From NCBI GenBank assembly GCA_036381125.1, contig DASVDK010000216.1, positions 1 through 20,105 on the forward strand: a DNA stretch of 20,105 nucleotides, read 5' to 3'. A program made the translations under genes and the position numbers. Of the stretch, positions 9,288-18,798 are shown one piece after another (the stretch's first letter is position 1; every line of letters begins with the position of its first letter). The notes under the pieces are model-generated. The model made no database searches. It saw nothing but the letters and a program-made list of their open reading frames with translations, and was not told where the DNA came from. Source of the DNA: DASVDK01 sp036381125 [NCBI: Thermodesulfobacteriota bacterium] (GTDB lineage: Bacteria > DASVDK01).

Positions 9288-11321
9288 TCAATCGACGGGC
9301 TTCGCCGCGGTGCGGAACGTGGCCGCGCCCGCCGCGTCGAGGTGCATCGCGGTGAGGAGGTCGTCGACCCGGTAGCCCGGCCGCGCCTTGCGGATCGCGG
9401 CCATGTAGCCGCGCGCCTCGTCGAGCCGGCCGGCGAGCGCCAGGCTGTACGCGGCGATCGCGAGGATGTGCGGGTGCGCGTTCGGGCGGGCGGCGGCCTT
9501 CACCCCCCACTCGGCCGCCTCGTCGAACCGGCCGAGGCGCACGAGGGCCATGGCGCGGGCGCCGAGCATCCCGAAGAGGAGCGGGTCGAAGGGGCTCAGG
9601 CTCCGCGAGTAGTCGGAGGCCTCGATGGCGACGCGCGGGTCGCCGGCCTGCGAGTGCACGAACGCCAGCGTGTAGTGACCGAGCGCGAAGTTGGGGCTGA
9701 GATCGATGGCCCGCTCCAGCTCGACGACGGCCTGGTCCCGGCGGCCGCGCAACCAGAGCGCCCGGCCCATGGCCCAGTGTGCGGCGGGGTCGCGGTCGTC
9801 GACCATGAGGCTCTGCCCCGCGGTCTCGAACGCCAGGTCGATCTCCGGCTCCCGCGCCGCCCACCCCTGGAAGGCGTTCTGGAAGTGCGTGAACGACAGG
9901 CCCGCATGGGCGCGCGCGAAGGTCGGGTCGAGGCGGACCGCGGTCTCGAAGAAACGGCGGGCCCGCTCGTTGTCGGCCCGGTTGAACCGGTACATGTGCC
10001 ACAGGCCGCGGTGATGGGCCTCCCAGGCGTCGAGCGAGTTCGGCGGCTTCAGGATGGCGCGGTTGCGCTCGATGGTCTCGATCTCGCTCGCGACCGACGC
10101 GACGATCCGGTCGCCGATCTCGTCGAGCACGACGAGCGCGTCGTCCGCCGCGCGATCGAAGACCTCCGTCCAGACGATCCGGGCGGTGCGGGTCTCGGCC
10201 AGCTCGACCGACACGGTGAGGCGCGCGTCCCGGCGGCGCAGCGAGCCGCTGACGACGTAGTCCACGCCGAGCACGCGGCCCGCCTCCTCCGGGGCGACGC
10301 GTCGTTCCCGCAGCGCGAAGACGGTCCCCTGGGCGATGACGAAGAGGCTCCGCAGCCTGGCGAGCCTCGTGATCACGTCGTGCGCGAGACCGTCGGCCGG
10401 ACCGCCGGGGACGCTCGGCACGCCGGACTCGTCGACGAACGGCATCACCGCGACCGACGCGCGGCGGGGCCCGACGACGCCGCCCTCCCCGCGCCCGGCG
10501 GCCGAGGCCGCCGCGACGGCCGCCGCGTCGACCCTGGGCGATCGGCCCGCCTCCGCCCTGGCCGCCCGCCACACCGCGCCGAGCGGCGACTGATCGAGCC
10601 CCTCGGCCTCGAACAGTCGGCTCGTCGCCGCCAGGTGCTCCTCGCCCTCCCGGATCCGGCCGCGCCGCGCGAGCAGGCCGAGAAGGCGCTCGTGCGCCTC
10701 CCGATCCAGCGGGGCGAGCTGCAGCCACTTCTCCAGGTGCTCGATCGCCTCCTCGTCGGGCATGCGCCGCGAGAGGTGATCGAGCAGCGCCGCGTGCGAG
10801 CCGCGGAACCGACGCCGCTGCGCCGTGAGCCAGCCGCTGAAGGCGAGGCCGGGGTCGACCTCGAGCCCCTCGAGCACGTCGCCGGCGAAGAGCCCCGCCA
10901 GCGCTCGCAGCCGCTCCGCGTCGAGCGTCTCGAGGCCCGCCTCGGTGGCCCGGGCGACCTCGAGCGCATCGACGACGCAGCCCGCGAGGTCGAGCCTCAC
11001 GGCGTCCCCCCGCGTCTCGACCCGCGGCCGGCCCGGCTCGTCCACGATCCCCCTGAGCTTGCTCAGGCACCAGCGCAGCTCGCCGCGCGGATCGTCGGGA
11101 ACGTCCCAGAGCAGCTCGCAGAGGCGGCCTCGCGTGGCGGCTTGCGGAGCGAGCGACAGGTAGGCGAGGAGCGCCCGGACCTTGCGCGACCTCGGCAGCG
11201 CCAGGGCGACGCCGCCGCGGCTGATCGCGAGCGGCCCGAGGAGGCGCAGGTGGAGCGCGGCGGCGCCGCCGGTCCGGCCCGCCTCGTCCGATTCCACGGG
11301 CGTTCCCACGCGGCCTCCCAC
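9288..11321 (-). CDS. SARP/BTAD-type transcriptional regulator with TolB-like and TPR domains
   Basis: A large cytoplasmic regulator, 677 residues from the chosen start. Order: winged-helix DNA-binding domain of OmpR/SARP type (about 23-95; LRLLGPLAISRGG, SRKVRALLAYLSLAP, RLCELLWDVPDDPRGELRWCL), bacterial transcriptional activation (BTAD) helices (about 115-255; ALFAGDVLEGLEVD-like segment, LAPLDREAHERLLGLLARRGR), a TolB/FlgO-like domain (about 288-405; SVAVMPFVDESG, LGVDYVVSGSLRRRDARLTVSVEL), then TPRs to the end (RARRFFETAVRLDPTFARAHAGL, ELERAIDLSPNFALGHYTLA). The frame is open to an ATG at 11420, but that would leave only 32 bp to the divergent methyltransferase and would make a 29-bp perfect inverted repeat coding. 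GTG 11321 has GGAGG 5 nt upstream and is preferred; GTG 11309 is also possible. It probably controls the divergent methyltransferase gene. Ligand unknown. Confidence 0.85.
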   Translation of the reverse strand: MGGRVGTPVESDEAGRTGGAAALHLRLLGPLAISRGGVALALPRSRKVRALLAYLSLAPQAATRGRLCELLWDVPDDPRGELRWCLSKLRGIVDEPGRPRVETRGDAVRLDLAGCVVDALEVARATEAGLETLDAERLRALAGLFAGDVLEGLEVDPGLAFSGWLTAQRRRFRGSHAALLDHLSRRMPDEEAIEHLEKWLQLAPLDREAHERLLGLLARRGRIREGEEHLAATSRLFEAEGLDQSPLGAVWRAARAEAGRSPRVDAAAVAAASAAGRGEGGVVGPRRASVAVMPFVDESGVPSVPGGPADGLAHDVITRLARLRSLFVIAQGTVFALRERRVAPEEAGRVLGVDYVVSGSLRRRDARLTVSVELAETRTARIVWTEVFDRAADDALVVLDEIGDRIVASVASEIETIERNRAILKPPNSLDAWEAHHRGLWHMYRFNRADNERARRFFETAVRLDPTFARAHAGLSFTHFQNAFQGWAAREPEIDLAFETAGQSLMVDDRDPAAHWAMGRALWLRGRRDQAVVELERAIDLSPNFALGHYTLAFVHSQAGDPRVAIEASDYSRSLSPFDPLLFGMLGARAMALVRLGRFDEAAEWGVKAAARPNAHPHILAIAAYSLALAGRLDEARGYMAAIRKARPGYRVDDLLTAMHLDAAGAATFRTAAKPVD

Positions 11322-11358
11322 GCTCGCCTCCACGCGCGGCCGGTACGGTCGATCTCGA

Positions 11359-11387
11359 GGGCCCGGCGTCCGGTCGACGCCGGGCCC
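11359..11387. promoter_or_regulatory. 29-bp inverted repeat with perfect 12-bp arms, candidate operator
   Basis: GGGCCCGGCGTC (11359-11370) and GACGCCGGGCCC (11376-11387) are perfect 12-bp arms around CGGTC. It sits 38 bp upstream of the chosen regulator start and 66 bp upstream of the methyltransferase ATG, so it can act on both divergent genes. It could be an operator or an RNA hairpin in a leader. If the regulator started at 11420 the repeat would be coding. Confidence 0.5.
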
Positions 11388-11452
11388 GGCCGTCGCCGCG
11401 CACGGGCAGGGCGACAGCATAGCAGGACCACCCGCCCGAATGGAGACCGATC

Positions 11453-12298
11453 ATGGTGACCGCCGCCACGCCGCCGCACGCCCGTCCGTCCGTTCAGCCC
11501 GACCTCGAGGCCCTCAAGGCCCGCCAGCGGGGAGCCTGGTCCTCCGGCGACTACGCCGTCGTCGGCACGACGCTGCAGATCGTCGGCGAGGAGCTCTGCG
11601 AGGCGCTCGACCTGCGCGCGGGGCAGCGGGTGCTCGACGTCGCCGCCGGCAACGGCAACGTCGCGCTGGCCGCCGCCCGCCGCTTCTGCGACGTGGTCGC
11701 GACCGACTACGTGCCCGCGCTGCTCGACCGCGCCCGGGAGCGCGCCGTTGCCGAACGGCTCGCCATCGAGTGCCGCGAGGCCGACGCCGAGGCGCTGCCG
11801 TTCCCGGACGGCGCCTTCGACGCCGTCGTCTCGACCTTCGGGGTCATGTTCACGCCGGCCCAGGACCGCGCCGCCGCCGAGCTGGTGCGCGTCTGCCGGC
11901 CCGGGGGGAAGATCGGCCTCGCCAACTGGACGCCGCAGGGCTTCGTCGGCCAGCTCTTCGCGACCATCGCCGCGCACGTGCCGCCGCCGGCCGGCGCGAG
12001 GTCGCCGGCGCTCTGGGGTACACGCGCGCGGATCGCCGAGCTGTTCGAGGCGCGCGCGGCGTCCATCGCGTCGGCGCATCGGACGTTCGTGTTCCGCTAT
12101 CGCTCGCCGGCGCACTGGCTCGCGGTCTTCAGGGCCTCCTACGGACCGCTGCTCAAGACGTTCGCGGCGCTCGATGCCGATGCGCAAACGGCGCTCGGGC
12201 GCGATCTCCTGGCGCTCGTCGCCAGGTTCGACCGCTCGGGGGACGGCTCCATGGTCGTGCCCGCCGAGTACCTCGAGGTCGTGGTCACCCGGAGCTGA
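11453..12298 (+). CDS. Class I SAM-dependent methyltransferase (UbiE/Methyltransf_11-like)
   Basis: A 281-residue cytoplasmic methyltransferase of unknown substrate. The Rossmann SAM-binding core is clear: motif I VLDVAAGNGNVAL (60-72), acidic residue D85 ending the second strand (VVATDYVPALL), motif II-like EALPFPDGAFDAVVSTFGVMF (around 113-133), and motif III LVRVCRPGGKIGLANW (around 144-159). The C-terminal lid (HRTFVFRYRSPAHWLAVFRASYGP) fits small-molecule methyltransferases. GGAG lies 7-8 nt before the ATG at 11453. It is divergent from the SARP/TPR regulator, a pairing I recall from other bacteria, so it is likely that regulator's target. It is convergent with the guaBA unit; the 144-bp gap 12299-12442 is GC-rich, with only a weak CGGCC/GGCCG stem seen. 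Confidence 0.88.
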   Translation: MVTAATPPHARPSVQPDLEALKARQRGAWSSGDYAVVGTTLQIVGEELCEALDLRAGQRVLDVAAGNGNVALAAARRFCDVVATDYVPALLDRARERAVAERLAIECREADAEALPFPDGAFDAVVSTFGVMFTPAQDRAAAELVRVCRPGGKIGLANWTPQGFVGQLFATIAAHVPPPAGARSPALWGTRARIAELFEARAASIASAHRTFVFRYRSPAHWLAVFRASYGPLLKTFAALDADAQTALGRDLLALVARFDRSGDGSMVVPAEYLEVVVTRS

Positions 12299-12442
12299 GG
12301 CGGGCCGCCGACGTCACCCGAGGGAGCGCGTCGCCACCGGGCCGCACGGCGCGGCGCGCTCGCGTCGGCCGGGGGCCGGCGGCGCGTCCGGTCGGCCCTG
12401 CGCCCGCGCGCTCGGCTCCAGGGCGAGCCGGGGACGGGCCGG

Positions 12443-12708
12443 TCAGCGGTCGCTCGGCGCGAGCCTCGCGCCGAGCGCGCCGAACGCCCCGGCGAACACC
12501 CAGCGCATCCGGGCGAGCAGCCGCGGCCGCGCGATGACCTGGTACTCGACGGTCTGGAACGCGAGCGCGCTGGCGTGCAGGAGCGCCGCGAGCCCGAGGA
12601 TCGCCGCGGCCATGCGCGGCACGATGCCGAGCGTGCAGCCGAGCGCGGCGACGACGCTCGCTCGGAAGCCGCGCGAGAGGCCTGCCGATCGCCTCCCGAG
12701 GCTCGGCG

Positions 12709-12712
<4 letters not shown>
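12443..12712 (-). pseudogene. LysE-family exporter remnant, internally deleted
   Basis: An 89-codon frame whose GTG overlaps the guaA stop codon as GTGA (12709-12712). Residues 11-57 (GLSRGFRASVVAALGC, then TLGIVPRMAAAILGLAALLHASALAFQ) closely resemble the second and third transmembrane helices of LysE/RhtB-type amino-acid exporters. Residues 66-86 (LLARMRWVFAGAFGALGARLA) resemble their C-terminal helix. The N-terminal helix with its PGP motif and more than 100 central residues are missing; normal members have about 205 residues. Transport activity is very unlikely. It may still be translated by coupling to guaA. A small new membrane protein derived from an exporter is the alternative to a decaying gene. 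The family resemblance is by recall of LysE signatures. Confidence 0.6.
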
Positions 12713-15793
<3,081 letters not shown>

Positions 15794-15814
15794 CTACAGG
15801 TTGCGAATTGGCCG

Positions 15815-15844
15815 ATGGTAGCCCCCAAGGTCTTGGGCTGTCAA
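15815..15844 (-). promoter_or_regulatory. guaBA promoter (TTGACA-N18-TACCAT) with palindromic operator
   Basis: On the minus strand a perfect -35 TTGACA (15844-15839) is followed by an 18-bp spacer and TACCAT (15820-15815). The predicted start is near 15808, giving a leader of about 57 nt. The -35 overlaps the stop codon of the upstream Ppx/GppA gene (15841-15843). The spacer holds a perfect 14-bp palindrome, CCCAAG-GT-CTTGGG on the plus strand (15824-15837), at the usual position for a repressor that blocks RNA polymerase. Confidence 0.7.
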
Positions 15845-16818
15845 CGCCCGGGGCCGGCGTCGGCCGGCGGGTCGAAGCTCGTCAGGCAGATCCCCTCGAG
15901 GAGACCGCCGTCCACCACCGTAACGGCGTTTGCGCGGAGGCGGCCCATGACGGCGAGGAGGATCACGAGGCCGGGCACGATCAGGTCCTCGCGCCCCGGC
16001 TCGAGGCCCGGCAGCTCGAGGCGCCGCGCGGCCGGCATCGCCGCCACCTGGTCGAGGCGCGCTTCGAGCGAGGCGCGCGACATGCGGTGGCCGTCGATCC
16101 GCGCCCGGTCGTACGTGGCGAGCCCGAGATCCATCGCGGCAAACGTCGTGATGGCGCCGGCGGTCCCCACGAGCGGCCTCGAACGGCCGGCCTCGCCCGC
16201 CCTCGCGAGTACCGGGTCGAGCGACGCGGCAAGCGCCGCCTCCACGGCCGCCGCCATCGCGACCATCTCGTGCGTCGCCGGGGGATCGGCCGCGAGGAAG
16301 CGCTCGACCAGCCGGACCGTGCCGATCGGGATGGAGGGGCCCTCGGCGTGCCACGCGTCGCCGCGCCGCTCGGCGAGCAGCACCTCGGTGCTGCCGCCGC
16401 CGAGGTCGACGATCGCGAAGCGGTCCGGCACGCCGCCGGGCAACCGCTCGAGCGACCAGCGAATGCCGCGCAGCGCGAGCGCCGCCTCCTCCTCGCCCGG
16501 GATGATCTCGAGGTCGAGGCCGGCCGCCTCGCGCACGCGCGCGACGACGCGCCGGCCGTTGGGCGCCTCGCGGGCCGCCGAGGTGGCCACCGCCCGCAGG
16601 GCCACGGCCCCCGCCTCGCGCGCCTCCCGCGCGAAGTCGGCGACCGCGGCCACGGTGCGCTCGATGGCGTCCTCGGCCAGCCCGGCCGGCGTGGCGCCGC
16701 CTCCGAGCCGGGTGATGCGCAGGGCGTAGCGGAGCGGGTCGAGGCGGCCGCCCGGACCGAGGCGGGCCACCAGCAGGCGGACGGTGTTGGTGCCGACGTC
16801 CAGGGCGGCGACGATCAT
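15841..16818 (-). CDS. Ppx/GppA family exopolyphosphatase / pppGpp phosphatase
   Basis: Member of the actin-like ATPase superfamily that removes terminal phosphate from polyphosphate or converts pppGpp to ppGpp. It has 325 residues, the size of short two-domain Ppx/GppA proteins; the C-terminal HD-like and later domains of E. coli Ppx (about 510 aa) are absent. Phosphate loop 1 is ALDVGTNTVRLLVA (5-18), the catalytic acidic motif is IIPGEEEAALALRG, loop 2 is IVDLGGGSTEVLLAE, and the later GTAGAITTFAAMDLGL fits the adenosine-type motif. Which substrate it uses cannot be read from sequence. It lies 22 nt after the cyclic-nucleotide-binding gene and shows no clear Shine-Dalgarno box, so it may depend on coupled translation. 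Its stop codon lies inside the guaBA promoter. Confidence 0.92.
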   Translation of the reverse strand: MIVAALDVGTNTVRLLVARLGPGGRLDPLRYALRITRLGGGATPAGLAEDAIERTVAAVADFAREAREAGAVALRAVATSAAREAPNGRRVVARVREAAGLDLEIIPGEEEAALALRGIRWSLERLPGGVPDRFAIVDLGGGSTEVLLAERRGDAWHAEGPSIPIGTVRLVERFLAADPPATHEMVAMAAAVEAALAASLDPVLARAGEAGRSRPLVGTAGAITTFAAMDLGLATYDRARIDGHRMSRASLEARLDQVAAMPAARRLELPGLEPGREDLIVPGLVILLAVMGRLRANAVTVVDGGLLEGICLTSFDPPADAGPGR

Positions 16819-16840
16819 CCGCGGCGGCCCGCGGCGGCCT

Positions 16841-17314
16841 TCACGACGCCTGCGGCGGGGGCGCGGCCCTCACGATCTCGCGGAAGGCGTCGTGCTGTTC
16901 GCGGAGGCGGCCGACGAACGCGCGGCCGATGGCGAGGACGAGCTTGAGGACGGCCCTCGGCTCCTTCTCGGCGAGCGCCATCACGTCGCTCCGCTTGATG
17001 ATCAGCACCTCCGACGGCTCGGCGATGCGCGCCGTGGTGCCGCGCGGGCCGCCGTCGAAGAGGGCCATCTCGCCGAAGATCTCGTTCGGGCCGAGCGTCA
17101 GGAGGAGCTTCTCGCCGCCCGAATCGAGCTTCTTGGAGATCTTGACCCGCCCCATCTTCACGATGAACATCGACTCGCCCGGCATGTTCTCGAGGAAGAC
17201 GGTCGTCCCCTCCGGGAGCCGCTTCTCGTCGGCCACGGCGGCGATGACCGCCAGCTCGGCGTCCGACAGGTCGGCGAAGAGGGGATGGTCGCGAAGGGTC
17301 TTGACGCGAGCCAT
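16841..17314 (-). CDS. Cyclic nucleotide-binding domain protein without HTH
   Basis: A 157-residue cytoplasmic protein made of one cNMP-binding (Crp-type) domain. The start LRDHPLFADLSDAELAVIAAV is the typical first helix pair; VFLENMPGESMFIVKMGRVKIS (39-60) is the beta-roll. The phosphate-binding cassette FGEMALFDGGPRGTTA (80-95) keeps the key E82 and R91. A C-terminal helix (about 118-149) follows and the protein ends APPPQAS: there is no DNA-binding domain. It therefore must act by protein contact or as a binding module, unlike Crp/Fnr. The ATG overlaps the gamma-carbonic anhydrase stop as TAATG (17312-17316), and the Ppx/GppA gene follows after 22 nt, so the three genes form one unit. The ligand (cAMP, cGMP or none) is unknown, although the intact arginine favours binding. 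Confidence 0.9.
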   Translation of the reverse strand: MARVKTLRDHPLFADLSDAELAVIAAVADEKRLPEGTTVFLENMPGESMFIVKMGRVKISKKLDSGGEKLLLTLGPNEIFGEMALFDGGPRGTTARIAEPSEVLIIKRSDVMALAEKEPRAVLKLVLAIGRAFVGRLREQHDAFREIVRAAPPPQAS

Positions 17315-17847
17315 TATCGGGCCCCCAGCGCGGCGCGCGCCGCTCGATACTTGCGGGCCAGCTCGAGGTAGTTCCGGTTGCCCCTGACGACGCGCTGCCG
17401 CTCGGCCTCGCTGACCTCGCGCCGCACGCGGGCCGGCGTGCCCATGACGAGCATGCCCGGCGGGACCACCGCCCCCTCGGGCACGAGCGACCCGGCCGCC
17501 ACGATCGCCCCCTCGCCCACCGTGGCGCCCGTCAACACCATGGCGCCGATGCCGATCAGCGCCCCGTCCCCGACGGTGCAGGCGTGCAGGACGGCGCCGT
17601 GGCCGACGGTGACGTCGGCGCCGATGGTGAGGCTCCGGTCGGGCTCCACGTGCAGGATCGAGTTGTCCTGCACGTTCGTGCGGGGGCCGATCACGATGGC
17701 GCTCTCGCCGTAGTCGGCCCGGGCGGCCACGAAGAACCAGAGGCTCGCGTCCTCGCCGATGGTGACGTTGCCCGCGACTTCGGCCGTCGGATCGATGTAC
17801 GCGGACGCGGCCACCTTCGGAGCGCGGCCGTCCAGAGCGAGCAGCAT
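17314..17847 (-). CDS. Gamma-class carbonic anhydrase family protein (YrdA/PaaY-like)
   Basis: A 177-residue left-handed beta-helix protein of the gamma-carbonic anhydrase superfamily, which interconverts CO2 and bicarbonate or serves as a related hexapeptide-repeat enzyme. Hexapeptide repeats run from about 17 to 138 (VAGNVTIGEDASLW, LTIGADVTVGHGAVLHACTVGDGALIGIGAMVL). The three zinc ligands are present as H66 (SILHVE), H83 and H88 (VGHGAVLHAC). TNVQDNS (57-63) carries the conserved Q/D pair. The end MGTPARVRREVSEAE is typical of YrdA-type members. GGGAG is 5 nt before the ATG. It is first gene of the unit with the cNMP-binding protein and Ppx/GppA. Catalytic activity cannot be assumed, because many YrdA-type proteins are poorly active. 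Confidence 0.93.
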   Translation of the reverse strand: MLLALDGRAPKVAASAYIDPTAEVAGNVTIGEDASLWFFVAARADYGESAIVIGPRTNVQDNSILHVEPDRSLTIGADVTVGHGAVLHACTVGDGALIGIGAMVLTGATVGEGAIVAAGSLVPEGAVVPPGMLVMGTPARVRREVSEAERQRVVRGNRNYLELARKYRAARAALGAR

Positions 17848-17881
17848 GAGGTCTCCCGGTCGTGAGCGACGGTGCCAGCTA

Positions 17882-17887
17882 TATGAT
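17882..17887 (+). promoter_or_regulatory. -10-like box for the outer-membrane protein gene
   Basis: TATGAT matches the -10 consensus at five of six bases and lies 43 nt before the GTG at 17931. No good -35 is found at 16-19 bp spacing, so the promoter may need an activator. It abuts the opposing -10 box at 17889-17894. Confidence 0.4.
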
Positions 17888-17888
17888 A

Positions 17889-17917
17889 CTTATAGGCCGT
17901 ACGCCGCATTCGCGCAA
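17889..17917 (-). promoter_or_regulatory. Sigma70-type promoter for the gamma-carbonic anhydrase unit
   Basis: On the minus strand TTGCGC (17917-17912), a 17-bp spacer and TATAAG (17894-17889) give a predicted start near 17882 and a 35-nt leader to the ATG at 17847. It lies in the only AT-rich patch of the region (17880-17894). Confidence 0.55.
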
Positions 17918-17930
17918 CGACGGAGGTCCC

Positions 17931-18584
17931 GTGCGTCCCCTCGCCGTGTGGCTCCTGGGTGGGCTCGCCTTCGTGGTCGTCGCCGGCGCCCCGCGCGACG
18001 CCGCGGCGACCTTCCCGGTCCTCCTGTCGGCCAGGTCCCTCTCGCCCGGCGCGACGGAGGGGTTCCTGGCCGGCGGGTACGGCAACACCGCGCCCGACTA
18101 CTGGACCGCGCTCGCCGGCGCCCGCCACGGGCTCCTGCGGCGCATCGAGGTCGGCGCCCGCGCCGGCGCCGCCTGGGTGGAGGCGCCGGACGACACCGAC
18201 CTCGCCCCCGTCGTGGGCGCCGACGTCAAGGTCGAGGTCCTCCGCGAGTCGATCGACATCCCGATCGACCTCGCGATCGACGCGAGCTGGACCGTGGCGC
18301 GGCCCGGCGGGGACACCTGGAGCGATCTCGCCTTCACGGCGCTGTTCGGCAAGCGGGTCCGGATCGAATGGCTCGACGACCTGATCGGCCCCGATCGCCT
18401 CGCGACCGTCGTCGGCGCCCAGCTCGTCTTCCTCGGCGGCACCGCGCGGCCGGGGCGCGAGGACAGCGCCGCCTACGGCCTGGTCGGCCTCGAGATCGCG
18501 CTGCCGGCGGGCCTCGCCGTCCTGCCCGAGGCCAAGGTCGGCACCGACGCCGTCTTCGGCCTGAGCCTCCGCTACCAGTTCTAG
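17931..18584 (+). CDS. Predicted exported outer-membrane beta-barrel protein, unknown function
   Basis: A 217-residue protein. It starts MRPLAVWLLGGLAFVVVAG, a clear Sec signal peptide (about 1-27, likely cut after DAAA). Alternating short beta-type segments follow (RIEVGARAGAAWVEA, ADVKVEVLRESIDIPIDLAIDASWTVA, ATVVGAQLVFLGGTA, GLVGLEIALPAGLAVLPEAKVG). It ends LSLRYQF, with the terminal phenylalanine typical of outer-membrane barrels recognised by BamA. The size suggests a barrel of about 8-10 strands. I do not recognise a specific family. The GTG at 17931 has GGAGG 4 nt ahead (17922-17926); the frame opens further upstream into promoter sequence and is not used. It is divergent from the gamma-carbonic anhydrase gene. 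Confidence 0.8.
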   Translation: MRPLAVWLLGGLAFVVVAGAPRDAAATFPVLLSARSLSPGATEGFLAGGYGNTAPDYWTALAGARHGLLRRIEVGARAGAAWVEAPDDTDLAPVVGADVKVEVLRESIDIPIDLAIDASWTVARPGGDTWSDLAFTALFGKRVRIEWLDDLIGPDRLATVVGAQLVFLGGTARPGREDSAAYGLVGLEIALPAGLAVLPEAKVGTDAVFGLSLRYQF

Positions 18585-18586
18585 AG

Positions 18587-18615
18587 CAGTCTGGGGTCAG
18601 GTCTTTCCGTTTTCC
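18587..18615. repeat. Solo TCTGGGGTCAGGTCT-type repeat end (possible REP/Y1-transposase-associated element)
   Basis: Just after the barrel-protein stop lies TCTGGGGTCAGGTCTTTCCG followed by TTTTCC. I recall near-identical strings dispersed in soil proteobacterial and Rokubacteria genomes, often at the edges of small IS200/Y1 (HUH) transposase genes. No transposase or second copy is seen in this window, so this would be a solitary end or remnant. The T/A-rich run stands out against the surrounding GC-rich DNA. The link to a mobile element is from memory and is not proven here. Confidence 0.45.
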
Positions 18616-18740
18616 ACGCCCCTCGGCCCGGTCCCGCGCCTCGCCGCGTCCGCCAGCCGGCCGCCCCGGCGGGTCCTCGTGAGCGGCCCCTGTCGCCGAC
18701 CCGGGCGGCCGTGACGATCCGGCGGCGCGGCTCGCGGCCC

Positions 18741-18753
18741 CTCGGCCCCCGAG
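18741..18753. terminator. Short GC stem downstream of the threonine ammonia-lyase gene
   Basis: CTCGG-CCC-CCGAG forms a 5-bp stem 46 nt beyond the stop codon at 18799. A longer alternative pairs GGCTCG (18729-18734) with CGAGCC (18750-18755). No T-tract is present. The gene-free stretch 18585-18798 otherwise holds only the solo repeat near 18600. Confidence 0.25.
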
Positions 18754-18798
18754 CCCGACATCGCATCTGGAGCAGGTCGAGGCCCGACCCAGGGGGCG

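Noticed and set aside
9342-11459. Plus-strand open frame of 705 codons opposite the SARP/TPR regulator
   Set aside because: Mirror of a gene with recognisable domains; composition typical of GC-rich shadow frames.
18585-18798. Possible small gene in the gap before the threonine ammonia-lyase gene
   Set aside because: Open frames here are Arg/Pro-rich, lack Shine-Dalgarno boxes and overlap the solo repeat.
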